From assembly GCA_029255685.2 (NCBI GenBank), contig CM055313.2, positions 24,219,079-24,283,078 of the forward strand: a stretch of DNA of 64,000 nucleotides. Reading direction: 5' to 3'. Shown piece after piece: positions 24,210-36,449 of the stretch; positions within the stretch are counted from its first letter, which is position 1; every line of letters starts with the position of its first letter. The DNA is from Silene conica (taxonomy: Eukaryota; Streptophyta; Magnoliopsida; Caryophyllales; Caryophyllaceae). The translations under genes were made by a program, and so were the position numbers. Under the pieces are notes generated by a model, which was not told where the DNA came from, made no database searches, and saw only the letters and a program-made list of their open reading frames with translations.

Positions 24210-26337
24210 CTAGATTTCATGCCCGGCCGTTGGCCGGGTAATAACAAAAACATATTCCTGAATATTTATATTAAGATTTTGCTTTAAAAACATTTTATAA
24301 CAAATATAAACCGACAGCTTGGTCAATATGTCCATGGTGTTGATTGCTCATTTGGGTAAATTAAAATGTTTGGCGTCGGACATGTAGAAGATGATCTCAC
24401 ATAAATAACTTTTGTTAATACTTAATTAACACGATTTTAATTTGCTTGAATCGACTTATCCTAATACTGCATGTTGCAAATAAATAACATTTGACATTGT
24501 ATCCCATATTCTGATCATTTGTACCCGTTCTATCAAAATTACTCTTAAATCCCCGCACATCCCTCAATTTCAATTTTATTCTCTTCTTTTGTCTCTTCAC
24601 ATATTTTGATCATTTGTATCCGTTATAGCAAAATTACTCTCAAATCCCCGCCCATCCCTCAATTTCAATTTTATTCTCTTCTTTTGTCTCCTCAATTTTA
24701 TGATAGTATCCCATATTTTGATCATTTGTATCCGTTCTAGCAAAATTACTCTCAAATACCCGCACAACCCTCAATTTCAATTGTATTCTCTTCTTTTGTC
24801 TCCTCAATTTTATGATTGTTTTCAAGTAGTTGCGTCGTTATACTATAAAATAGATATACAAAATGAGGAAAAAATAGAAATAAACTTTTAATTTCCTCAA
24901 GTAAATTATCTTTATCTACTACCCTCTATCTAAACATATAATTTGGATGAAGTCAAAATTCATTTAAATTCCTATTTTTACTCGAAAAATAGATCAAAAA
25001 GTTGTCAAAGTAGCTACGCAATCACGTAATAAAAAGACACAAAATTTTCAAAGACATTATTGAGCGACTTCTCACAGGATGATGAGGGGAGAAAGTTATT
25101 TAATTTCTAGTTTTCATATTATATCTCCTGCTAATTTAGAGGGGAGAGTCTCTCAGGAGACCTACTGAATACAAACTCCAAGATAGGTACATTTTAACAC
25201 TATATACTCTATCATAACAGCATTTCACTAACTTTTATTATTTCTTTATTTTTCGGACTTATAATTTATTATAAATTATGCGTTTTCCAATAACTTTACC
25301 CTTAAATAGATAGAGTCAAATTCTTATATATTATTTTAAAATCTATCTTTATGCTATATTAATATTAAAATGAATTTAGCAAAAAGCTTTTTACAAAGTT
25401 AAATTATTGAGAATTTATGTGAGTAAATTATGCCAAGATCTCACCCACAACCAACATTCTTTCATCTTTTCTAATCTTTGCAATATTATTTAATCACAAG
25501 CATACACATTCTTTTTGTGTATGCGTGAGAATTCATGGTGTTCCTCAGCCTTGTTATTTAATCTATTGATGGCATATATAATCATAGTGCAAATTCTAAA
25601 ATAGACGATCTCTCAATGTGAGATGGTCCATTGTAGAGATATAAAAAAACATTATTCATTTAGTGAAACTCGTAATAAATAAATTGTTTTTTACATAATA
25701 AGATTGTTTCATACTATAAAATCGTCTCACACAATAATTATTAAAATGCATAATAGAAACCATGTTCTCAATCGCTTTGAGAGATCGCGTTGAGAGATTA
25801 AATTCCGTATTTATAGTATTAGTGAGAGACTTAGAGGTTTTGAAGTATTTCACTCCTAATAAAATACGTTCTACTAATTAAATTAGTATTTTTTTATCTT
25901 TTATCGTGATTTGATACAAATAATAAAAAATAAGTTTTTTTAGAAAATATAGTTAACTTTTTATATATATATATTTTTTTACCGTTTTAAGCAGATAACT
26001 TTTAAATAACCTACGATTAAGTACTAATATATTTATTTCATTTCAATATTTTATAACTTAAATAATACAAAACTTGAACCAATGAAATCATTAAATTCCG
26101 TATTTATAGTATTAGTGAGAGACTTAGAGATTTCGAAGTATTGCACTCCTAATAAAACAAACTTAAATAAGTTTGTTTAGAAAATATAGTTATCTTTTTA
26201 TATATATATTTTTTTATCGCTTTAAGTACGATTAAGTACTAATATATTTATCTCATTTCCATATTTTATAACTTAAATAATACACAAAACTTGAACCAAT
26301 GAAATCGCTTCAAAATTTCCTCTTTTAATTATATATA
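24210..26337 (-). mobile_element. Helitron A (non-autonomous)
   Basis: On the minus strand the 3' end has a GC hairpin (ACCCGGCCAACGGCCGGGC), then ATGAAAT, CTAG and host T. The other end is the AT-rich 5' terminus next to Helitron B, with AATTAAAAGAGGAAATTTTG on the minus strand. That is the same 5' subterminal motif as in Helitrons B and C. There is no Rep/helicase frame. The interior has a tandem repeat of roughly 110 bp (24505-24815) and a 294-bp direct duplication (about 25799 and 26092). Confidence 0.7.
24505..24815. repeat. Tandem repeat, three units of about 100-120 bp
   Basis: Each unit contains CATTTGTATCCGTT, CAAAATTACTCTCAAAT and TTATTCTCTTCTTTTGTCTC. The units differ by scattered substitutions. 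They lie inside Helitron A. Confidence 0.85.
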
Positions 26338-26719
26338 CTAGATTTCATACCCGGGCGTTGCCCGGGTAATATCTTGACATAGTTTCAAAATAATTATCGT
26401 AATAGTTAATCTTCTAAAAATGCTTAGTATAATAAGCATATATAAAGAATAATTTAAGTATGATTGTTTTTACGGCTAATAAATATCATATGTATCATCA
26501 TCGGAACAACATGGAACGTTAAAAGTGCATGAAACTCCAATAGAAACGGAAACATGTACCTCCAATTCAATGGTCTCGAAAAGTCACTTACATATTACGC
26601 ATCACTGTCAAAATATTATTTTAAGCACATATATTTTTACAATAACTTCTATACTTTTTATTTGAGCATCATCTTGAAGAAATTTTTTATCCAATATTTC
26701 TAATATATGAAGATAGTTG

Positions 26720-28340
26720 AAGCTCGTATTCTTTTAATATTAACTCGTATTTTTTTACCATAGATCATATTCTTGTTACTTTAGCTCATATTCTTATCTT
26801 AATAGTTTGTATTCTTATGTTATTAGCCCGTATAATTTTTACATTAGCTCGTATTCTTATCTTAATAGCTCGTATTCTTATCTTATTAGACTGTATGCTT
26901 CTTACATTGACTCATATTCTTATTGTATTAACCCGTATTCTTATATGCTCGTATTTGTAAGTTCTTGATCCTCTAATATGCTCGTATGTTTTTTTTACAT
27001 TAGCTCGTATTGTTATCTTAATAGCTCGTATTTTTTTACATTAGCTCGTATTCTTAGCTTAATATTTCTATTAGCTCGCATTCTTACATTAATAGTGCCC
27101 GTATTAAGTTCTTATTCATTTTACATTAGCTCATATTTGTTATATATTCGTATTTTGTAGCTTGTATTCTTTTAATTATACCTCATAATCTTAAGTGCCT
27201 ATATCATGAAATTTGACATATTGCAAATCTGGTTCTATTTTTTTAACTCGAGAAATGTTTCAATTAGCTCGTGTTTTCGTATTCTGTTTATATTAGCTCG
27301 TATTATCATATTAATAGACTGTATTCTTATGTGCTTGTATATTTAAGTCCGTGATCCTTTTAATCTCATATTCGTATATATTCATTTGTGCTCATATTTT
27401 AAAGCTCGTCTTATGTTAATAGCTCGTATTGTTTTTTCATTAGCTCGTATTCATTTGTGCTCGTATTTTAAAGTCCGTCTTTTCTTAATAGATCGTATTG
27501 TTTTTACATTAACTTCTATTCTTGGCTTAATAGTTCGTATTCTTTTTTTATATTAGCTCGTATTCTTAGGTTAATAACTCGCATTGTTTTGTGCTCGTAT
27601 TTTTTAGTTCGTGATTCTCTTAAACTCATATTCTTTTTTACATTAGCTCATATTCTTATGTGTTTGTATTCCGTAGCTCGTAGATATAATTTAGCATTTA
27701 AGTATTTAATTACATCCCTATTTAAAAGCAAACCAAAATAAATTCTTTTTCTTTTCTCCTATATTCCTATATTTTATCCTTCATTATCTTCTTCATTATC
27801 TTCTTTGTGACGGATTGTAACATGTCAAATATTATCCGTATTACCAGATTTATTATTAAGACATTGTATTTATATGATCAAGAATCATGTATTCATGTTG
27901 GCTTACTATCGTTATCTTCATAAAATTTTAACAAAATTATTTTTAGCTCGAGAAGTGTTTCAATTAGCTTGTGTTTTTGTATTTTGTTTATATTAGCTCG
28001 TATTATCATCTTATTAGGCTGTATTCTTATGTGCTTGTATATTTAAGTCCGTGATCCTTTTAATCTCATATTCGTATTCATTTGTGCTCATATTTTAAAG
28101 CTCGTAATATGTTAATAGCTCGTATTGTTTTTTCATTAGCTCGTATTCGTTTGTGCTCATATTTTAAAGCCCGTCTTATCTTAATAGATCGTATTGTTTT
28201 TACATTAGCTCGTATTCTTAGCTTAATAGTTCGTATTCTTTTTATATTAGCTCGTATTCTTATGTTAATAACTCGCATTGTTTGTGCTCGTACTTTCTAG
28301 TTTCTGATTCTCTTGTGTTTGAATTCCATAGCTCGTATTT
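26720..28340. repeat. AGCTCGTATTCTT minisatellite in Helitron B
   Basis: Dozens of imperfect units of about 20-26 bp built on TTAGCTCGTATTCTTATC fill 26720-27690 and 27945-28340. The second block largely repeats part of the first (both start near TTAGCTCGAGAAGTGTTTC), which indicates a segmental duplication. Reading frames across it are periodic artefacts. Confidence 0.92.
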
Positions 28341-28559
28341 GTCAAAACAAATTTCCATTGACAAAAATACGAAGCTAATGTTTTACTCCAAATGGATAAT
28401 GTTGTTATAAGATTAATTTTGTTTTATTAAAAAAAGGTACTATATTATATCGAAAGTGGCTAGCTCATATCTCAAAGTCTCCTTAATCCCTATAACTCTA
28501 CGGTAACCAAAACTCTTAGTTTAAAATCAATTATTTTATTAATTAATTCAATAGTTTAC

Positions 28560-29215
28560 AGTCAATTTATATTAACTAATTCAATAATTACCCAACTGAT
28601 ATTTTATTACTATTTAATTATTTTTTTTATTTATGTACTTAATTTAAGTAGGTAAAGTAATAGTCGAAGTAATCGCTCTAAAAACAATAATTATCCAACT
28701 GATATTTTATTACCATTTAATTATCTTTTTATTTATATACTTAATTTATTTAATTAAAGTAATAGCCAATGAAATTATTGCTCTAAAACAATAGCTAATG
28801 AAATCAATTATTTTATTAATTAATTCAATTATTATCCAACTGATATTTTATTACTATTTTATTATCTTTTTATTTATATACTTAATTTATTTAAACAAAG
28901 TAATAACCAATTTAATCGCTCTAAAAACATTACTATATATTTAATTATCTTTTTATTTATATACTTAATTTATTTAACCAAAGTAATAGCCAATGAAATT
29001 GCTCTAAAATAATTGCTAATGAAATCAGTTATTTTGTTAACTAATTCAATTATTATCCAACCGATATTTTATTACTATTTAATTTAATTATCTCTTTATT
29101 TATATAATTAATTTATTTTTACAAAGTAATATCCAAGATAATCGCTCTAAAAACAATAATTATCCAACTGATTTTTTATTACTATATATTTAGTTATATT
29201 TTTATTTATATACTT
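28560..29215. repeat. Tandem repeat of about 110 bp in Helitron B
   Basis: Around six imperfect units contain CCAACTGATATTTTATTAC, TTTTTATTTATATACTTAA and AAAGTAATAGCCAAT. A matching array lies in Helitron C (34955-35640). Confidence 0.88.
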
Positions 29216-29632
29216 AAGTTCACGCCCGGCCGCTGGCCATGTAATATTTTCTGGTATTTATTAAAATTGGAGAAATACTTTTTGCTTAAATATATATATA
29301 TAGGAAAAATATAATAATAAGCACAATATTGTGGTAAGGTCGTTGTTGATCAAATTCTTGCAGTAATATTGCTCGAAATTAACTTTTATGTTTGGCTCTT
29401 GATTTAATCCCACGTGCATAAGAATTTCTTAAATACCAATGTAATGATTTTCTATTGATTAGATCATATCAAAGATTCAAAGGTACGGTAATTTTCAAGA
29501 CTATAATAAGTTAATAACCTCTTATATCTCTAGTAGCTAGGCTTCTTATAGTCATTTCAAGCGTGCCGAATTGTCGACCGTTGTCCTGAAAAAAAATTCC
29601 GTAGCAAAAACATACAGTAGTTAGTATATATA

Positions 29633-32600
29633 TGTAACATCCCGCGTTTTCGTAAATTATATTTTAAAGATTTTAATTTATTTTACGAAATAAAATAATA
29701 TTTTAATAATAAATCGTAATGTTACTTTTAAACTTCCGTTAAGATCCGTCTTAAGAACCTTAAGTCCTTAAGACGAAATAACTTGGCTAAATCAAACCCG
29801 ACTAAAAACCCGTTCACAAACAAGTGACCCGACTCATTTAAGAAAGGACACTACATAACCCTAAGCCCTTGGCTTATGTCGACATATTCACATTTCACAA
29901 AACTCAAACACTGTTACATCCATTTTCCTATTCTCCTCCATTTTCTCAAGCTTCAAACCCAAATTCCGAGCTCATCCGATTTCCGAATCAAGATAAGTCA
30001 TATATTTTCGGAATCCTTGCGAAATTTCCAAGACATCTATCTCTTTCAATTTCGATTTCGTTCAACTTGAAAAAGAGGCTGTTTTGGATAATTTCCGTTT
30101 TAAGCCTCTAAAAACCGTTTTCTTTGTTGTAGGAGCGGATTTAGAAGATCTTGAGGTCGATAACTTCATTGTTGAAGAGGAGCTAGGAGCATAAAACGCT
30201 TTCGAGGTGACCATAATGAGCAACTCGACCCTTATCTTAAATTAATTGGATATGTGATTTTCTTGTTGCTTATGTTAAATTATGTGGGATTTCTGTTTAA
30301 TAGTTAGTGGGTAATTTGTATCCGTCACAAATTCATCTTTTTTTTAATGTATGTTAATCCTCGGGTTGAATTCGTGCTTCTTACTGTGTGCGGTTGTATT
30401 TATGGTTCTGCGTACTGTTGAATAGCAAGAATTGAATGAGGAGTGGGTATTGCGTTCAAAGACAAATTTCAACTGGATATGGAATTGTATAGTGTGAAAA
30501 CAAGGAGTGACTATCCTATTATTTAGCGGCAGGAACATGAAAGTGGATTAAATAGCAAACAACTTTATCAATATACATATATAGGGAATGTTTAATGCAA
30601 TCGAATTTGTGCCGGTCATGCGATTGCTTCTGTTCAATTGGGTTGCTGGAATTTGGGAAAGCATATCTGCAACAGTTCGTTGCTCCTTATTGCGATAGCT
30701 AGTACAACTGTTCTATTCCTGTTTTCCCTGCCATGGCTGATCTGTAATGTAATACTCTGCATCTTTTACTGTCCTACTATGACGGTTTTCTGCACTTGTT
30801 CATTGTTATTGCAATGTCTAATATGTATACTGATGGTTTCGGCGTTATTTTTCACATGAATGGTTGTTGTTTAATTGAGCTGCTACACGCTACTTGTGCA
30901 TTTCTGCTACTACGTATTGTCTCCGGGTTTTCTTGGTTTATTTCATGGTTAAGACCATTGATATTAGTATTATTTTATTATTATATTATTATTTATTATT
31001 ATTTTACGTACGTGCTTACTAGCCTGCTTGAATTAATTAGTTTACGTACGTGTTTGCTAGCTTGTTTACGATCGTTACGAATTAGTAATGGGTTACGATC
31101 TTATTAGAAGCATGTCGAAATAATTTAATTAGTTAATCGATTTCCCCGTATAAAATATAGGTAATAAAATATGAAGTTTAATTTAAATCGTGTTTATTTC
31201 CTTTATCGGTTGAACCGGTTAATTAGAACGTAATCAAATACTTATTAAAATATATTTGAGCTAAGTAAGATTTAGTAAAGTAGTCAGTGCCTTGTCTAAA
31301 ATTAGTTAATTCTTAAGTGTCCGTTTATAATTCTTATCGGACTAAGATATTTTAATATATAGCAGTCGTTTAGAAATAACATAATCGAAATTGGTCTTTC
31401 TCTTATACTTGTATGTGTGTTTGAGGTCCCCGAGGTTCGGGCTGCACTATATTGGGTTCGGGAATGGAGAGAGGATAGAGACCCCCCGGTCGGGCAACCG
31501 AAAGGGAAACCGGCTCTGCTTCAACTTAGTTCCCGGGATCAATTAAGTGTTGTTTAGAAGTAAAGAAGAATAGAACTAAGGATCTAGTTCCTATATTTGG
31601 ATGATATTGTATTGATGCGTATTGAGGTATGCCTTAAGCTGGCCTCTGAGCTTAATACGTGAGTTGGTTGTCATATATGGGGATATGCCTTAAGTTGGCC
31701 TCTGAGCCCTATATGTGTATGGTTGTCGTGTCTGGGATATGCCTTAAGCTGGCCTCTGAGCCCAAACATGTTTGTTGTGATCGCGTTGGAACATGCCTTA
31801 AGTTGGCCTCTGAGTCTGACGAGTAGAGCAGCTGCACAACGGGGCATTTAGGTCGTAACACCTCACCCGGAGTGCAGATGTTTGATGCTAGAACATGCCT
31901 TAAGCTGGCCTCTGAGTCTAATGTCTTGTGATGTAGTGAAGGGACATGCCTTAAGCTAGCCTCTGAGTCCTTTACTTTTGGGTGCTAGTCTATGCCTTAA
32001 GTTGGCCTCTGAGTCTAGTGTCTTGCTGATTGGCAGGTCTATGCCTTAAGTTGGCCTCTGAGTCCTTGCTTGTGAATTTGGTATTTAGGTTATGTCTTAA
32101 GTTGACCGCTGAACCTTTTTACTTGCTGAATGATTGGTATCTAGGTTATGTCTTAAGTTGACCGCTGAACCTTTATACTTGCTGAATGATTGGTATGTAG
32201 GTTATGTCTTAGGTTGACCGCTGAACTTTATACTTGCTGAGTTTTTATCTGCTTGCCTAGAGTTGGTACAGTGTCAGATATAGATGTTGATATTGATGAG
32301 TATGATACTTTGAGTTTGATATTGTTCATCCAAGGCATTGGATGACTTTTTATTCAGTTTCGTAAATGGTTTGGACTGAAAGACCCCCCGGCCGGGCAAC
32401 CGGAAGGGAAACCGGCTCTCCTTCCGAATAGTTTCCGAAGTTGGTTGAGAGCCTTGCATAAGTAATTGCATGATGATATGAGATTCAGTTATCGAGATTT
32501 GTATGCTTCACATGTTATATATATGTTGGAGTATATTGTATGTTTATGTGATACGTGTCGTTACAAAAGGTGGCTAGGAGAACTCTAGTCACTCCCCACT

Positions 32601-32905
32601 GATTGTGGCGTACATGTTTACATGTATGTAGGTACATGACAGGTGGTTGGCAGAGGGTTGCATGGAGCTAGCGAGCGATGATCCTATTCATCGATTGACT
32701 TACACGTTTACGTTAGCTAGACTTTAGTTTACATTTCAGTTTTGAGTGCATGTAGGGATGTGCCATCCCAGGCTGGTTGTATTTGTATTTTACCTTCAGT
32801 TTCAGTTTTAAATCACCTCGCATGTTTATGTTAAAAAGTTTTAATTCCGCTACATTTTTAGTACTTTGTGTGATTTATATTTCCGCTTTCGCGAGGGGTT
32901 TTACA
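29633..32905 (+). mobile_element. Solo LTR, 3.27 kb, gypsy chromovirus type
   Basis: It starts TGTAACATCCCGCG and ends GAGGGGTTTTACA, with a 5-bp flanking repeat ATATA on both sides. The homologous site in Helitron C (about 36020-36035) lacks the insert, which gives a paralogous empty site. The ends, and segments such as GGTGGCTAGGAG, TCACTCCCCACTGA and GCTAGCGAG, are shared with the LTRs of the gypsy element at 54226, so the two are related families. It holds a spaced-motif array (31620-32230) bracketed by two copies of a GACCCCCCGG(T/C)CGGGCAACC segment (31480 and 32382). Hydrophobic open frames near 30638-31107 are not considered genes. Confidence 0.88.
31620..32230. repeat. Array of about 11 spaced ATGCCTTAAGCTGGCCTCTGAG motifs (core shown in evidence)
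   Basis: A core of about 22 bp (ATGCCTTAAG.TGGCCTCTG) recurs at 31627, 31684, 31737, 31791, 31891, 31945, 31991 and 32038. A variant (ATGTCTTAAGTTGACCGCTG) follows at about 32090, 32147 and 32203. Spacing is mostly 46-58 bp, with one wider gap. The spacers share little sequence. Confidence 0.92.
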
Positions 32906-33699
32906 ATATATGTGTAAAAATGATAAAGAAAACAAATATATAAGATGGAAACAATATAAAGAAATTAAAATCAAAGCAAAAACATTGAAAAGACGAATAA
33001 ATACTGATGCAAATATATATACTCCCTAATATAATAGGTGACGTGTTTGAGTCGCACCTGTCTTCTTTTATTTTATAATTCTAACCAGTTGTAAATTCTA
33101 TCTATTAGCTACTTATTTTATTATTATTAGTTGTAAAGTATATCTAAGTACTTAATTACTTAATTAATTTATGGTTGGTTAATTCTCAAATTTTAATCAT
33201 CTAAGATAATAGTCAATTAAATAAATAGTTTTCCAATTCTCATAATTATAACTTAAATAATTCACAAAACTTGAACCAATCACATAGCTCAAAAAGTTCC
33301 TCTTTTAAGTATATATACTAGATTTCATGCCCGGGCGTTGCCCGGGTAATATCTTGACATGGTTTCAAAGTAATTATCGTAACAGTTAATCTTCTAAAAA
33401 TACTTAGTGTAATATGCATGTATAGAGAATAATTGAAGTAAGATTGTTTTTTATGGCTAATGAATTATAAGATGTATCATCCTCAGAACAACATGGAACG
33501 TTAAAGTGTATGAAACTCCAATAGAAACGGAAACATGTACCTCCAATTCAATGGTCTTGGAAAGACACTTACATATTACGCATCACTGTAAAAATAATAC
33601 TTTAAGCACATATATTTTTATAATAACTTCTATACTTTTCATTTGAGCATTATCTTGAAGAAATTTTTTATCCAATTTTCCTAATATATAAAGATAGTT

Positions 33700-34700
33700 G
33701 AAGCTCGTATTTTTTTAAAATTAACTTGTATTTTTTTTACATTAGATCATATTCTTTTTTACTTTAACTCATATTCTTATCTTAATAGCGCGTATTCTTA
33801 TCTTATTAGCTCGTATTCTTTTTACATTAGCTCGTATTCTTATCTTAATAGCTCGTAATCTTATCTTATTAGCCCGTATTCTTTTTACATTGACTCGTAT
33901 TCTTTGTATATTAACCCGTATTTTTATATGCTCGTATTTGTAAGTTCTTGATCCTCTAATATGCTCGTATGTTTTTTTATATGAGCTCGTATTCTTATCT
34001 TAATAGCTCGTATTTTTTACATTAGCTCGTATTCTTTAGCTTAATATCTCTATTAGCTCGCATTCTTACATTAATAGCTCGCCGTCTTAGTGCCCGTATT
34101 TTTTAGTTCCTGATTCTCTTAAGTTCTTATTCGTTTTACATTAGCTTGTATTTCTTATATATTCGTATTTTGTAGCTCGTATTCTTTTAATTATACCTCG
34201 TAATCTTAAGTGCCTATTATATCATGAAATTTGACATATTGCAAATCTGGTTTTATTTTTTTAGCTCGAGAAGTGTTTCAATTAGCTCGTGTTTTCGTAT
34301 TCTGTTTATATTAGCTCGTATTATCATCTTAATAGGTCGTATTCTTATGCGCTTGTATATTTAAGTCCGTGATCCTTTTAATCCCATATTCGTATTTATT
34401 TGTGCTCATATTTTAAAGATCGTCTTAAGTTAATAGCTCGTATTGTTTTTTCATTAACTCGTATTCATTTGTACTCGTATTTTAAAGCTTTCTTATCTTA
34501 ATAGATGGTATTGTTTTTATATTAGATCGTATTCTTAGCTTAATAGTTCGTATTCTTTTTATATTAGCTCATATTCTTAGGTTAATAACTCGCATTGTTT
34601 TGTGCTCGTATTTTTTAGTTCGTGATTCTCTTAAACTCGTATTCTTTTTATATTAGCTCATATTCTTATGTGTTTGTATTCTGTAACTCGTATTTTTTTC
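33700..34700. repeat. AGCTCGTATTCTT minisatellite in Helitron C
   Basis: The same 20-26-bp family as in Helitron B, in the same relative position, with diverged unit order. Confidence 0.92.
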
Positions 34701-34954
34701 GGAATTACTTTTTCATATACGGGTTTTAGTCTTTCACATACATTATTTCATTAAATTTCCATTTATTACCTAATTGTTCAAGTACTTGACGATGAACCCT
34801 ATTTTATTAATTAGTGAAGTAATTAGTTGTATACAAAAGCATCAAATCAAATTAATGGCAATGTTTCACCGTTTGATTAATTAATGGCGGCATAGTGGAC
34901 ATAATGAATTGGCTTAATTAATTGTGCTGCAATGGACAATGTGAATATTAACTA

Positions 34955-35640
34955 ATTCAATTATTATCCAACTGATATTTTATTACTATTTAATTATCTT
35001 TTTATTTATATACTTAATTTATTTAAACAAAGTAATAGCTAATGTAATCGTTTTAAAAGCAATAATTATCCAACTGATATTTTATTACTATTTGATTATC
35101 TTTTTATTTATATATTTAATTTATTTAACCAAAGTAATAGCCAATCTAATCACTCTAAAAATAATAATTATCCAACTGATATTTTATTACTATTTAATTA
35201 TCTTTTTATCTTTTTATTTATATACTTTGTTTATTTAACGAAAGTGAAAGTAATAGCCAGTGTAATCGCTCTAAAAACAATAATTATCCAACTGATATTT
35301 TATTACTATTTAATTATCTTTTTATTTATATACTACGTACTTAATTTATTTAACCAAAGTATTAGCCAATGAAATTGCTCTAAACAATAACCAATGAAAT
35401 CAATTATTTTATTAACTAATTCAATAATTATCCAACTAATATTTTATTATTATTTAATTATCTTTTTATCTTTTTATTTATATACTTGATTTATTTAATG
35501 AAAGTAATAGTCAATATAATCACTCTAAAAACAATAATACTATTTAATTATCTATTTATTTATATATTTAATTTACTTAACCAAAGTAATAGCCACTGTA
35601 ATCGATCTAAAAATAATAATTATCCATCTGATATATGTAA
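34955..35640. repeat. Tandem repeat of about 110 bp in Helitron C
   Basis: About six units with CCAACTGATATTTTATTAC and TTTTTATTTATATACTT, parallel to the array in Helitron B. Confidence 0.88.
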
Positions 35641-36449
35641 TTAGATTACATATATAATTAGACTTTGTATCACACTCAAATAGATATTGTGTAATTGCGC
35701 AGCTAGAATTCTAATACATTCAAAATTATATAACCTATTATATTATTGTTGATCAAATTCTTGCAGTAATATTGCTCGAAATTAACTTTTATGTTTGGCT
35801 CTTGAATTAATCCCACGTGCAAAAGAATTTCTTAAATACCAATGTAGTAATGATTTTCGAGTGATTAGATCATATCAAAGATTCAAAGGTACGGTAATTT
35901 TCAAGACTATAATAAGTTAATAACCTCTTATATCTCTAGTAGCTAGGCTTCTTATAGTCATTTCAAGCGTGCCGAATTGTCGACCGTTGTCCTGAAAAAA
36001 AATTCCGTAGCAAAAACATACAGTAGTTAGTATACATATGTGTAAAAATGATAAAGAAAACAAATATATAAGATGGAAACAATATAAAGAAATTAAAATC
36101 AAAGCAAAAACATTGGAAAGACGAATAAATACTGATGCAAATATATATACTTCCTAATATAATAGGTGACGTGTTTGAGTCGCACTTGTCTTCTTTTATT
36201 TTATAATTCTAACCAGTTGTAAATTCTATCTATTAGCTACTTATTTTATTATTATTAGTTGTAAAGTATATCTAAGTACTTAATTACTTAATTAATTTAT
36301 GGTTGGTAAATTCTCAAATTTTAATCATCTAAGATAATAGTCAATTAAATAAATAGTTTTCCAATTCTCATAATTATAACTTAAATAATTCACAAAACTT
36401 GAACCAATCACCTCGCTCGAAAAGTTCCTCTTTTAAGTATATATATTGA

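Larger units (their letters stand above)
26338..33317 (-). mobile_element. Helitron B (non-autonomous), interrupted by a solo LTR
   Basis: The 3' end on the minus strand is an ACCCGGGCAACGCCCGGGT hairpin followed by ATGAAATCTAG. The 5' end is ACTTAAAAGAGGAACTTTTT at about 33280-33315 and abuts the CTAG of Helitron C. Without the 3.27-kb LTR the element is about 3.7 kb. It shares with Helitron C the first 140 bp or so, the AGCTCGTATTC minisatellite, the roughly 110-bp tandem repeats and the last 700 bp. A second, weaker GC hairpin lies inside at 29220-29240, perhaps the remnant of another Helitron 3' end. No protein-coding capacity was seen. Confidence 0.72.
33318..36449 (-). mobile_element. 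Helitron C (non-autonomous)
   Basis: On the minus strand its 3' end is the ACCCGGGCAACGCCCGGGC hairpin then ATGAAATCTAG, starting directly after Helitron B. Its 5' end reads TCAATATATATACTTAAAAG, ending at 36449 with T as the next plus-strand base. This is a good TC...CTAG structure of 3.13 kb. It closely resembles Helitron B without the solo LTR. It has a minisatellite (33700-34700) and a roughly 110-bp tandem repeat (34955-35640), and no coding capacity. Confidence 0.78.

Noticed and set aside
28078..28278. Basic repetitive protein frame (IRANIKRIR-type repeats)
   Set aside because: It is the translation of the AGCTCGTATTC minisatellite in one frame. The opposite strand gives an equally repetitive frame.
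30638..31107. Hydrophobic open frames resembling membrane proteins
   Set aside because: They lie wholly inside the 3.27-kb solo LTR, have no recognised family, and overlap in different frames of AT/T-rich sequence.
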